A DNA stretch of 64,000 nt from Saprolegnia diclina VS20 (Eukaryota; Oomycota; Saprolegniomycetes; Saprolegniales; Saprolegniaceae). How positions within the stretch are numbered: the stretch's first letter is position 1; each line of letters opens with the position of its first letter. A program made the translations under genes and the position numbers. Positions 11,101 to 22,016 of the stretch are shown piece after piece. Location: contig NW_008246099.1 of assembly GCF_000281045.1 (NCBI RefSeq), forward strand, positions 254,077 through 318,076, written 5' to 3'. The notes under the pieces are model-generated. The model worked only from the letters and a program-made list of their open reading frames with translations, did not search any database and had not been told where the DNA came from.

Positions 11101-13168
11101 GCTCGCGCTCGGACGCAGGGCTCACGAGATCTTGGTACACAGAGCGGCTGTCCTCCGTGGCCATGTTGGAGACGTCGTCGCCAGCCTCGGACGTCAACGT
11201 CTCGGTCGCATCGTTATCGGCTGGGTTCATGAACGAGAAGAAGCTGTGGCCTGCCGGGCTCGAGACGTTGCTCACTGCTGCGAACCGGTCGGGCGACGAC
11301 GGTTCGCTGAACGCCACGTACCCGTCGTCGTCAGAAAGCCCGACGTCCTCGTACGCGTCGAGGTGCGACACGACCTGCGACACGGGACTCACTAGGTCTT
11401 GGTACACCGAGTGGCTGTCTTCCGTCGCAAAGTTGGACACATTGTCATTGTAGCCAAGCGTACCGGCGTCGTCGGTTGGAAGAACAGTTGTCTCGTCATC
11501 GGTGGCCGTTGTCGGCGCGCCCGCGTCGACCGACATCGCAGTCGATGTCGTAGAAATGGTGTCATCCTCGGCCGTCGCAAACGCGGCGGTGTCGACCGAG
11601 GCAGTAGTCATAGTGGGCACGCCGACTCCGTCGTCGATGACTTCTGCTGCTTCGATGACGTCTGCTGCTTCGATGACTTCAGCTTCTTCGACGGCAACTT
11701 GGACGACGACTCCTGCCTCCTCGTCGTCGTCAATGGAGAACTGGCCCGCGGTAGCGTCGACAAGGTGCGTCGGTGCGGAAATGTTCTCGTCATCACACCG
11801 CAGCGATGACACTTCCTCGGGCTCGAGAGCGGTGGTCAACGTCGGTTCTGGGACCTGATTGTCGTCGGTACTGTCGTGAGTGGCGTCATCATAGTGTACT
11901 TCATCCGCCGTTGCGGCCGGCTCGAGCGGTGCAGCGCCGTCGGTGTCGTGGTGAGCCGCATCGTGATCGGGTACTTGGTCGTGCAGGGTGTGCTCTTCGA
12001 CAAGGTCTACGCCAGTGCTATCGCTGGACAGGGCGTTGATGGACTCCTTGCTCACGACCGCATCATCTATGACCGTACTGTCTTTGTCGTCCATGGTCAG
12101 AGGCGTCGGAGGCACCGCAGCGACGTCGTCGCCAACTGCAACGGCAGCAGGCGCATCGAGAACACTAGTGGCAGTGTCGGTCTCTTCGTCATCGTCGAGA
12201 AAGCCACCGACGTCCTCGCCGATGACCGGCGCTGATGCCAGGGCGCTGTCATCGCAAGGCGCACAGTCCGCCGTGACGACGCTGGCGTCACTGTATGTTG
12301 CAGCCTCGAGGAAGCCATCAACATCGTTGCCGATCATCGTCGAAGCGTTGTCATCACTGGCGGCAGTCGCCACGTCGATCTCGCTGCTGTCTTGTTCGTC
12401 GGTCTCGATACCGACGTTGGTCGTCTCGTCGGGGGCTGCACCATCCTGGAAATCGCAGTCCATCGGGACGTTCAAAGTTGCTGCAAAGGAGAGCTCGGTC
12501 GTCTCGTCGGCGGCGGCAGGCGAGTCGGACACAACAAAGGTCGCTTCAATAGCCGACTCGTTGTGGACAGGCGACGGAATCTCAAAGGCGGACGGCGCCA
12601 TGACGCTGGGTGCGTACTCGGGCTGTGACGGAAACGACGACGACGCACTGGGTAAGAGAATTCCTTGCGACGACGCGTCGGCCGCGAACGGATCGGGCCC
12701 TGCGGGCGCCGGCGAGTCGAGCGCGATAAAGTCGTAGGACGCCGTGGCTGGAGGCTGCGCGCGGGGCGAGTGGACCCAGAATTCGCGCAGATCGTCCGAG
12801 AAGTTGAGGTCGTGCGTGACGGGCGCGACCGTGGTCGCCGCCGGCTGCGAGAGACCGAGGAAATCGTCCCACATGCTCTCGCGCGCCGGAGCCGCGACCG
12901 GCGCGGCGTGACTGCTGCCTGTCGACATGAACTCGACGAGATCGTCGCCCCACGAGAGCCGCCCAGTCGTGGCGTCAGTGGCCGGCGCGCCAAAGGCGTC
13001 GGGCGCAGCGGCGCTTGGCGCCACCGAGTCCCATGTAGCCGTCGATGGCCCAAGGTCGCCCTGCAGCAGGTCGACCGATGCGTCTAATGGAGCCGTCAAG
13101 GCTGCGCTGGACTCGCCAAAGATGTCGTCGATGTCCTTGATCGCCGAGATCGTCGGGGCGTCCTCCAT
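8186..13168 (-). CDS. Aftiphilin/synergin-like trafficking adaptor with NPW repeats, about 1,609 aa
   Basis: Four exons: 13168-9497, 9442-9320, 9270-8527 and 8476-8186, all in phase. Exon 1 encodes some 1,200 residues of acidic Asp/Ser/Thr/Ala-rich, probably disordered sequence. At its end are DDFGDFV, DAFGDFG and DDDFASFE, which match the acidic-phenylalanine gamma-ear/GGA-binding signals of aftiphilin and gamma-synergin. Just upstream, seven NPW motifs (NPWL six times, NPWF once) fall within about 180 residues. Exons 2-4 encode a helical region (residues about 1,270-1,420), a Ser-rich linker, and a C-terminal segment starting TSTLTLRRKGDK that I cannot assign. By analogy it would act in clathrin/AP-1 vesicle traffic. 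The frame is open to an ATG at 13231, but that codon lies inside a promoter-like CCGGAT motif, so the start at 13168 (MEDAPTISA) is preferred. Confidence 0.75.
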
Positions 13169-13751
13169 CGCCTCAGCCGCCTCAAGTGTCGGCGATGAAG
13201 ATGGTAATGATCCGGATACAACACCAACCATCCGGATAATCTTGCCGCGCCAACGCAACCCGAGTTCCGTTCATGGCGGCTGCGACACCGCCCACGCTGG
13301 CGCGCAAGTCGATACAATAGGACTTAGACTGCGTTCGCTAGCAGTTGCTTCGTACGGGGGTCTGAGCATGCGCGAGCGACCTATCCGGGCAGCTGTAACT
13401 ACTCGAGCACCACACCACGCATCGCGACAGTCGACCTCGAGACAACACCGTATTTTCAACGGCAGAGAGCGTCCCGGTGGGATCCTTGGCGATATTACGT
13501 CGGCGTAGTGCTTTGAACACTGGTTGCTTGCTGCTCTATCGACTCATTCGAGTGCTCCTTGAGCTAGTTGACGTCATCGCTCCGCATCGCTGCTCGGCCA
13601 CCGCCCGCAGGAAAAAGCGCTTGTGGTGCTGCCACGCGTAGCCGGATACGTGCCACTTGCGCAATCGTTTTATCCGGATGGCGGCTGATTGCGCATTTGC
13701 TGGAAGATCGCAGCGTCCGTGGCGGATCACCATTTCTGAATTCGCTACACC
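13169..13751. promoter_or_regulatory. Divergent promoter between adaptor gene and LEU2 with four CCGGAT boxes
   Basis: 583 bp between two divergent starts. CCGGATA or its reverse occurs near 13213, 13232, 13642 and 13673, two copies close to each gene. The same box recurs upstream of the p23 gene (17653-17665) and the polyglutamine gene (31009), which suggests a shared factor. Function is inferred from position and repetition only. No other gene is evident here. Confidence 0.5.
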
Positions 13752-15045
<1,294 letters not shown>

Positions 15046-15205
15046 CTACTCCTCATGAATACAACCTCCATATCCCCATCATCTACGCCACCCTTTCAGA
15101 AAGGCAGAAGAGAAGAGAAGACAGAGAACGCATTCAAGGGTGGCCGACGCTCCGTAGCGCGTCGCTCTTTGAGATGGAAGAGGTCGCCATACGCTTGTGC
15201 GTCAA

Positions 15206-16320
15206 CTATGCGGCCACCAAGAGGCCAAGGCGGTCCTTGTAATACTGCGCGTGGTCCGGGTCGATAGCTTGAAGCGTGTGGTACACTTCGACGCAGCGCG
15301 CAATCGACTCGTCGGCGCTATCCATCCATCCCGGTGAAGTCAATTCGACAGTGGAAGCAGCAAGAAGTACCTCTCTGCATCGTCAGCGCGCTCAACGACT
15401 GCTTCCTTCTCGAGCACAAAGGCCAGCGTCACCTACACAGAGGATGGGTTTGAACAGCGCACCATGGGTGATCAAGGAAGGGCTACCAGCGCCATCTTGG
15501 ACTCGGGCTCGAGTTCCACGAGCTCTTCGATCCAGCTCACTTGCTCCTGGAGCAGTTCGTGCAGCGTCATGTGCATGCCATGGTCGTCGTCAAACTCATT
15601 GTCAATCGCGGGGTCGTTCGTGTGGTCGTTGGACGGCGGCGACTTGATGAGCGACTCGACGACCCACCGGTAGTAGAACCAGTTGCTTTGGTCGTCCGGC
15701 TCGGTAAAGACCGCTTGCTTGACGAGCTCGATCTCCATCATGGCGACTTCGAGCGGCAGCGGCGACGGCAGCACGAGCGTGCGTTGCTGGAAAGCCGAGT
15801 AGTTGCTAAAGTTTTGCTCAATCTTGGTCATTGTGAACGCCAGCACGTCGTCGAGGGGCGTCTTGGCCACGCGCGTCACGACGCGGCGGTAGTTCCAACA
15901 GTGGAAGTTGCGCTCGTCCTTGTTCAGAAGGAGGTCGCAGAGCCGCAGCTCCGTTGGGAGGTCGGCCATGCCCTGCTTGACGAGCCACTCGCGCTGGAAC
16001 CACGCCGAGTAGCTCTTTGGGTTCTTCATGAGCGCCTCCTGCGTCAAGGCGCACTCGGCCTCGCCAAGCGCTTGCTTGGCGCTCGCATCGGCCGCGATCA
16101 AGTGCTCGATCGTCGCCCGGCGATACGCCCACACGATCCAAAATTCGGGGTTGAGCGCGACCACGTACGCCGACAGCTGCAGCGACGCCACGTCAAACTG
16201 CCGCGCCTTCTTCAGGGCCATGACTTGCGCCGAGACCTCCTTGTACTTGGCGACGAGCGCGACCATCGCGGCCTCTTCCTCGGGCGTCTGCGCCACGTCC
16301 GACTTGCGGATCCCGTGCAT
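15206..16320 (-). CDS. RABGGTA: Rab geranylgeranyltransferase alpha subunit, 335 aa
   Basis: Three exons: 16320-15487, 15432-15371 and 15317-15206, in phase. The product starts MHGIRKSDVAQTPEEEAA, as expected for this family (MHGR-K), so the ATG at 16320 is chosen over the in-frame ATG at 16338. Prenyltransferase alpha-type repeats follow: NPEFWIVWAYRR, NPKSYSAWFQREWLV, ERNFHCWNYRRVV, NFSNYSAFQQRTLV, DDQSNWFYYRWVV. It ends with the family-like segment HAQYYKDRLGLL. With the beta subunit and Rab escort protein it would attach geranylgeranyl groups to Rab GTPases. The leucine-rich-repeat extension of animal forms is absent. It is divergent from ARMC7 with 81 bp between starts. Confidence 0.92.
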
Positions 16321-16401
16321 GTTGCAAAAATATGGCATTGCAGCGAGCCAAATCAGGATGCCCGGACCCTAATGTCCTAATTAGGCTATTTTGAACCAGG
16401 C
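16321..16401. promoter_or_regulatory. 81-bp divergent promoter, RABGGTA / ARMC7
   Basis: The only space between two divergent start codons. It contains a perfect palindrome CCTAATTAGG (16376-16385) and a GCCAAAT string. A shared bidirectional promoter is inferred from geometry. Confidence 0.5.
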
Positions 16402-17019
16402 ATGCTCTCGTCGGGTGCGCGGCTCGCTGCCAGGGAGAGCACCAAGGACGACGGGTCGCTCGCCCGCCCCGGGTACCTCGCGCAGCTCGTGGCTGAGTGC
16501 ACAGCAACGACGACGCCGCCCGATGCCAAGCTCCAGTGTGTGGCCCACCTCGCCAACTTTGGCTACGACCCGATCAACTACATGCATCTGCTGCGCTTGA
16601 ACGTCCTGGACCTCTTTGTCGATGTGCTGGACGAGGCCCTGCAATCGCCATCGGCAACCGAGATGACAACGTCGTTTGCACGCTTGGCGATGCAAGGGAT
16701 CTGCAACGTGGCGGCCGACCCACGGTTTCAGGTCTTGCTCATGCAGAACGATGCACTGCCATTGGTCGTCGCCGCTAGTCAAGTCGAGGACAAGGCGACC
16801 CGCGTGTCAGGTCTCACAACGCTCTTCTTCCTCCTCGATGCACCGCCCAACGTCGTGCCCGAGGCTGCGCTGCGCAAGGACGCGTCCATCCACGCGGTTG
16901 TCGCGGTTGCGGCTCGGGCATCCGAGACGGTGATCGCCAACACGGGGCAGGCCTTTCTCTCGCGTTGCGCTGAGCTTGCGGCCGACGACGCTCTCGACGA
17001 GGCTGCCATGGCGCGATAG
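16402..17019 (+). CDS. ARMC7: Armadillo repeat-containing protein 7 homologue, 205 aa
   Basis: Single exon, ATG at 16402. The sequence follows ARMC7 over its whole length: GYLAQLVAECTAT, then CVAHLANFGYDPINYMHLLR, then LNVLDLFVDVLDEA, AMQGICNVAADPRFQ, a second armadillo-like helical pair and a C-terminal helix. Size matches the roughly 200-residue family. ARMC7 is a conserved small protein associated with late spliceosome complexes in other eukaryotes, so a nuclear splicing role is likely by homology. Its stop is 59 bp from that of p23. Confidence 0.9.
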   Translation: MLSSGARLAARESTKDDGSLARPGYLAQLVAECTATTTPPDAKLQCVAHLANFGYDPINYMHLLRLNVLDLFVDVLDEALQSPSATEMTTSFARLAMQGICNVAADPRFQVLLMQNDALPLVVAASQVEDKATRVSGLTTLFFLLDAPPNVVPEAALRKDASIHAVVAVAARASETVIANTGQAFLSRCAELAADDALDEAAMAR

Positions 17020-17078
17020 CAACATGCAAAGGTGTTATTTACACGCGAATATAGCAGCACTGTACAAAAACGGCTTGT

Positions 17079-17585
17079 TTACTCTTCCAAGTCGGGCAAG
17101 TCGTCGTCGTCCGAGTCCTCGTCGTCCATGCCATCGGGCATCATGCCGGCGCCCTGCTGGGCCATCATCTGGTTGATGTCAAAGCCACCGCCGCCGCTGA
17201 GGGCGCTCATGTCAAAGCCTTGGTCGTCTTCGGCGTCGTCTTCGTCGACGTACTTGTTCCAGTCGACCTTGACGTTAGTCTTCTCGAGCGTCTTGTCCTT
17301 GAGAAGGTGCGGCCAAAACTCGGCCTCCTTGTCCTTCTTGAGGATGTAGAAGTGCACGTTGCGCGCCGTCGTCGCCCACTTGGACTCCTTCGCGGCCGTG
17401 TCCACTTCGTGCATAAAGTCCAGCGTCACCTCGTACTTTTGCTGGTTGCTCACGCCCGTAAACTTGAGGCTCGTGTTGGTCAAGGTGACCTTCTCGTCCT
17501 TGACGTCCGGGAGGTCGATCGTCACGTAGAGCGAGTCGGCGCGCTGCGCCCACTTGACGGGCGCCCACAAGGTCGTTTGGGTCAT
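17079..17585 (-). CDS. p23/SBA1-type Hsp90 co-chaperone, 168 aa
   Basis: Single exon from the ATG at 17585. A CS domain spans residues 4-105 (LWAPVKWAQRADSLYVTIDL, DEKVTLTNTSLKFTGV, YEVTLDFMHEVD, RNVHFYILKKDKEAEFWPHL). The p23 hallmark WNKYVDEDD follows at about residue 118, then a Gly/Met-rich linker and an acidic tail ending DDDDLPDLEE. This is the standard order for p23, which binds ATP-bound Hsp90 and stabilises client complexes in the cytosol and nucleus. Two adjoining CCGGAT boxes lie about 70-80 bp upstream. Confidence 0.95.
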   Translation of the reverse strand: MTQTTLWAPVKWAQRADSLYVTIDLPDVKDEKVTLTNTSLKFTGVSNQQKYEVTLDFMHEVDTAAKESKWATTARNVHFYILKKDKEAEFWPHLLKDKTLEKTNVKVDWNKYVDEDDAEDDQGFDMSALSGGGGFDINQMMAQQGAGMMPDGMDDEDSDDDDLPDLEE

Positions 17586-17980
17586 TGGAATTGACTTGAA
17601 TACTGACGCCACCTCACCACCGACCGAACCAGGTTTTTTCCAGAAGCCAAGTCCGGATCCGGATAAAGCAACTGAAAGATCGCAACACAGTCGCAGGGAC
17701 AAGTCAACCCGCTGGTTGCATGGACGGGCCAGTGACGCTGAGGCACGCGCACGACCTGGCACGAGCGTACTTGAATGGCCAGTACTGTCGTCCTGGTCAT
17801 TGCCGACGCCATTAGCTGCCGGTGGTGCCACATCCGGCGGGCGGAAGTATCTCGGCGCATCATGCCATAGCCTTCGCGAACGTGCTTTGATGGCCGCCGA
17901 CCATCACGATGCTAGACTGTCTCTTCATGCAGCAAGACCAAGTCAAGGACAAGCAAGTCATTATTGAAACAGAGGGTGGC
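17586..17980 (-). promoter_or_regulatory. p23 promoter region and gap before the MATE gene
   Basis: 395 bp. A back-to-back repeat TCCGGATCCGGATA at 17652-17665 lies about 70 bp upstream of the p23 start and matches boxes in the LEU2/adaptor and polyglutamine-gene promoters. The remainder has no supported gene. Confidence 0.4.
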
Positions 17981-19435
17981 TTAGACGAGCACGATGCGGC
18001 GCATGCTCGACGATGACGGGGGCGTAATGTACTGGACGCGCTGCGCAGCGAGATGCCAGTTGAGGCGGGCAATGGCGACGCAGAGTAAGAGGGCTTGGAT
18101 TGTCTCGGCACAGCCGATCGCATACCAAAAGCCGGTAAGGCCCCATGCAAGCGAAATGGGCATGAAGACACAGAGCGGAATGAGCACGCAGATGCGGCCG
18201 AGCACCGAGACGATCGCGACCACGTCGCCCATGGCTAGCGCAACGAGGGCACCGCCGAGCAAGGCGCGGGCGAGCGTCGCCGCGACGCCAAACACAAACA
18301 CGTCCAGTGCATTAGCGCAGAGCGCTTGCACCGTCACATCGCGCGTCCAGAGCGAGACAATCGCGGTCTGCAATGGCAGCAAAAGACTGAGCAGCACGAG
18401 CGTCGCGCCGCCAACGACGACGGTCCCGAGCGAGAGCACGCGCCGGGCACTGCGCGCGCAGCCTTGACCAAGGTACCGCGTCATGCGCGCTTGCGTCGCG
18501 GCGGCAGCGCCGTGGATGACAGCCGAGATGACGCCAAAGAGGCCGAGGAGGATTGCGTGCGCGGCGGCAACAGGGTACCCGAGGTAGCCCGAGAGCGTGC
18601 CCATGAGCGTCAACGGCACATAGTCCATGGCGGCGGCGGCGCCCGACGGCACGGCGAGCGCCGCAAACGTGAGAAAGTAGTCGTGCTCGATGCAAGCCCA
18701 CGACCAGCCGCCCCAAAACTTGGCATGATACCGCTTCCACAGCAGCGTGTACGCGGCAAAGACGCCGAGACGAAAGACGGTGCTCACCGCGCCGGCCATG
18801 GCTGCGCCAGCAACACCATACGCGGGCACGAGCAGTAGCGTCGCCGCCAGATGCACCAACACCGCCGCAAAGCTCGCGACCGTTGTGGGTACAACGACGT
18901 GGTGCGTGTCAAAAAAGGCCGCAAGTGCACAAAAGAGGTAGTCGGGCACGACGCCGAGGCTGGCCACTTGGGCGTACGTACGCCCGAGGCGCACGGTCGC
19001 CGCGTCGTCGACCGAGAGGCCGATCATGTCGCCGACAAAGTAGTGCCACAGCATCACGGGGATGGCGCCGACGAGGGCAAAGACCAAGGATGTTTGCAGC
19101 CACGTGCCAAGGAGCACGTTGTAGCCGGCGCCCTTGGCCTGTGCGCAGAGCTTGGTCACGACCGCGATCGCCGCGTGCATAAAGGCCGTCGGTAGACCGA
19201 TCCACGCTTGGGCGAGCGCGGCGGCCGCGAGCTCGCGCGTGCCCAGATGCCCAAGCACCGCCGCCGTGATGAGCGTGAGGAGGTGCCGCGGCAAGCTGCG
19301 CACCGAGAGGCGCAGTGCGAGGAGACTCACGGCGCCGAATTCACGATGCAAAGGTAGCACGACGTGCGGTTGGATGCCATCTTCGTACTGGAACGGCGCG
19401 GGTGGACTTATGAGCGTCGAGGCTTCGGACGCCAT
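17981..19435 (-). CDS. MATE-family efflux transporter, 484 aa, intronless
   Basis: The open frame reaches further upstream only via GTG, so the ATG at 19435 (MASEASTLISPP) is used. About twelve hydrophobic segments lie in two halves. Family motifs include VLGHLGTRELAAAALAQAW, VTKLCAQAKGAGYNVLLGTW (the MATE GQ-GAG-type loop), AYGVAGAAMAGAVSTVFRLG, WGGWSWACIEHDYFLTFAAL, ARMTRYLGQG and LAWGLTGFWYAIG. MATE proteins export drugs and metabolites by proton or sodium antiport, usually at the plasma membrane or vacuole; the substrate is unknown. It is a divergent paralogue of the next gene (814 bp between starts). It lacks the intron shared by the other two stand-alone MATE genes, so it belongs to a different branch or has lost the intron. 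Confidence 0.93.
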   Translation of the reverse strand: MASEASTLISPPAPFQYEDGIQPHVVLPLHREFGAVSLLALRLSVRSLPRHLLTLITAAVLGHLGTRELAAAALAQAWIGLPTAFMHAAIAVVTKLCAQAKGAGYNVLLGTWLQTSLVFALVGAIPVMLWHYFVGDMIGLSVDDAATVRLGRTYAQVASLGVVPDYLFCALAAFFDTHHVVVPTTVASFAAVLVHLAATLLLVPAYGVAGAAMAGAVSTVFRLGVFAAYTLLWKRYHAKFWGGWSWACIEHDYFLTFAALAVPSGAAAAMDYVPLTLMGTLSGYLGYPVAAAHAILLGLFGVISAVIHGAAAATQARMTRYLGQGCARSARRVLSLGTVVVGGATLVLLSLLLPLQTAIVSLWTRDVTVQALCANALDVFVFGVAATLARALLGGALVALAMGDVVAIVSVLGRICVLIPLCVFMPISLAWGLTGFWYAIGCAETIQALLLCVAIARLNWHLAAQRVQYITPPSSSSMRRIVLV

Positions 19436-20249
19436 GAGGGTGTCGAGAACGAATATGTGCCAAAATGAAGTGCTGGGAACGGGTCGCAGCCAATCGGCAT
19501 CGCCCAGATGGCTACGGACTGCTGCACGAAACACGCACAAGCAGCCTATCAAGGCACACCGGCTGCCACGTTCGCGCCAAGTTGCAAGTTGATACACCAA
19601 GTTGGCGCGCGATTCGATCGCCGCCACGTGGTGGCTTGTCGCGCCGCCACGAATTCAGTCGACTTGGGTCCTGCAGCATTGACTAATTGACCGAGTTGAC
19701 TCGTCTTTCGATTCCTGTCTCGTACACTTGTAGTCGCAATGTCTCTGTCTCGTACCGCGGATGCTGCAAAGTGATGCGCTCACTCTGTGACGCCTGCAGG
19801 CTGCCACGTCAGATCGTCCCGGAATCGCCACACAGCATCCATCGAACCAACTGGGTTACACATGTGGCATGTGCCACCTTTAGAGACCTAAAAAAGGCGT
19901 TTGCCATAAATAGATAGGGGTGTTGAAGCGTGGCGTTCACTAAAAACCTGAGGAAACCGACTTCAACATCATGAGTCACTATGTGACATACAAAATGCGA
20001 GTATTGTGAAGATGTCATTATTCAGCGGTTGTTCAAGTCGGGTACATTGGCGGTGAGTGGGCTTGGTGGGACTGCACCACCGGGGATCCACGGGTCGATT
20101 CAAAACAAATTTTTAAATATATCGTTTTGTTTGTATGCAAGTCGTTGAAAATGAATATTAATATGCATCGTGACGATTAAAACCAAAGATCGCCACTTGC
20201 TTCAACGTGGCACGAGCGCATTGCCAGTTTGCCTTTTCACCGCTAAGAA
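19436..20249. promoter_or_regulatory. Divergent intergenic region between two MATE genes
   Basis: 814 bp with no supported ORF. AT-rich patches occur near 19905 (CATAAATAGATAGG) and 20107-20165 (runs of T/A and AATATTAATATGCAT), the latter 85-140 bp before the plus-strand start and plausibly core promoter. No repeat or RNA gene was seen. Confidence 0.4.
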
Positions 20250-21960
20250 ATGACAGCCAAGAAGAACTCGAGCGAGCACTCGTCGCTCCTCAAGGCCGAG
20301 GTGGAGATGTATGGTACGACGGACAAGAAGACGGACGATGCATCGTCGCCGGTCGTCCCGATGCCCGACGCCATGATCCCCGTGAGCCAAGAGATCCGCG
20401 AGCTCACGAGCATGGCCGTCCAGCTCTCGATGCGGCAGATGGTGCGTCAAGCCATGACGCTCACGGACGCGGCCTTCCAGGGCCACATTGGCACCAAGCA
20501 GCTCGCCGGCGTCGCGCTCGCTGGCATGTGGATGGGCGTGCCGTCCGCCTTTATCCAGTACTCGATCCAAGCGATCCCAACGTTATGCGGTCAAGCATAC
20601 GGCGCTGGCAACAAGGTGCTCGTGGGCATTTGGCTGCAAACGGCCGTCGTCTTTGCGATCGTGACGTGCATCCCGGTCATGATCTACTACATGTTTGTTG
20701 GGCGCATGATTGCCTTGACGATGGACGACGCCGAGACCGTACGACGCTCGTTCGCAAGGGCGAGACTCTCATTGCAATGGCTAGGTCTTCTACGGCAGTG
20801 AGTTTGCCAAGGTCATGGCGCTCGGCTTGATCCCGCAGTTCATCTACAACGCGTGCGCGTCCTACTTTGCAGCCCAAGGCATCATCATGCCGGCGACCTT
20901 GTGCAGCGGCACGACGATGCTGCTCAACATCTTCTTCAACCAGCTCTTCATTTACGGCGGCTTTGGCTACGACGGTCTTGGCTTCATCGGGTCGCCGATC
21001 GCGACCGTCACGAGCACGTACCTCCAGCTCATTCTCTTCCTCCTCTACACAGTCGTGTGGAAGAAGTACCATGTCGACTACTGGGGCGGCTGGTCCACCG
21101 AGTGCCTCAAGCGCGAGCGGATCAAGATCTTCCTCTCGCTCGCTGTGCCCATGGGCATGTCGTCGGTCGTCGACTGGAGCTCGGCGGCCGTCGCGTCGGC
21201 CTTCTCGGGCTTCCTCGGGCCGCAGATTGCGGCCGCCATGTCGGTGCTCAACGGCATCTATGGCGTCGCCAACTCGTGCGTCTCGGGCTTCTCGATCTCG
21301 ACGCAGATCCGCATGAGCCGGTACCTTGGCCAGGGCCACGCGGTGGCCGCGAAGCGCGTCTTGCTGCTCGGCGCGCGCATCGTCATGTGCTCGGCGCTCG
21401 TGCTCATGACGACCGTGTACTTCCTGCGCAACTTTCTCTTCCGCGTCTGGAGCAACGACCCCGAGATCAACGAGCTCTGCGCGTCGTCGCTCGTGTTTTT
21501 CATCCTCTGCGTCATGGTCGCCTTTGGCCGCTTCCTCCTCACGGCGTCGATGAACGCACTCTCGATGGCCGACGTCAACCTCGTCGCCAACAACATTGCG
21601 TCGTGGTGCATCTACGTGCCGTTGAGCTACCTCTTGCCCATCACGCTGGCCATGGGCATTGATGGCTTTTGGATTGCCGATACGCTCGGCGAAATGTTCA
21701 AGTTCGTGGTTTTGGCGTTGGGTCTCCTCCGTGTCGACTGGCAAGCGCGCGCCGAGCAGGCCATGGTCGCGGCCGAGAAGCCCGACATGATGCGGCCGGA
21801 CGAGGAAGAGACGCGCGAGCTGGTGGCGTACAGCAACGAAGCACTGACGCCCGGCAGCGGCCGGTCGCCGTCCGTGGCCTTTACGACGCGCACACCGCAC
21901 ACGCCGACGCTCATGCAGCGCGCCATGTCGCTCACGCCCAAGCGCACCAAGCACATCTAG
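20250..21960 (+). CDS. MATE-family efflux transporter, 554 aa
   Basis: Two exons, 20250-20738 and 20785-21960, joined in phase 0 (ETV-FYGSEFAKVMALG). A hydrophilic 50-residue N-terminus precedes twelve predicted membrane segments. Motifs include TDAAFQGHIGTKQLAGVALA, PTLCGQAYGAGNKVLVGIWL, FGYDGLGFIGSPIATVTSTY, YWGGWSTECLKRERIKIF, TQIRMSRYLGQGHAVAAK and MGIDGFWIADTLGE. The tail of about 60 residues is hydrophilic and Thr/Pro-rich. It is very close in sequence and intron position to the gene at 38.8-40.6 kb, so the two are recent duplicates or conserved paralogues. Proton- or sodium-coupled export of an unknown small molecule is inferred from the family. Confidence 0.95.
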
Positions 21961-22016
21961 TTGTCTACATCTTCCAACGTGTTGATCTCGAAACAACCGC
22001 GTTCTTATTTGTGTGG

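Noticed and set aside
15541-16380. 279-codon frame on the plus strand
   Set aside because: Antisense to RABGGTA, whose prenyltransferase repeats are unambiguous.
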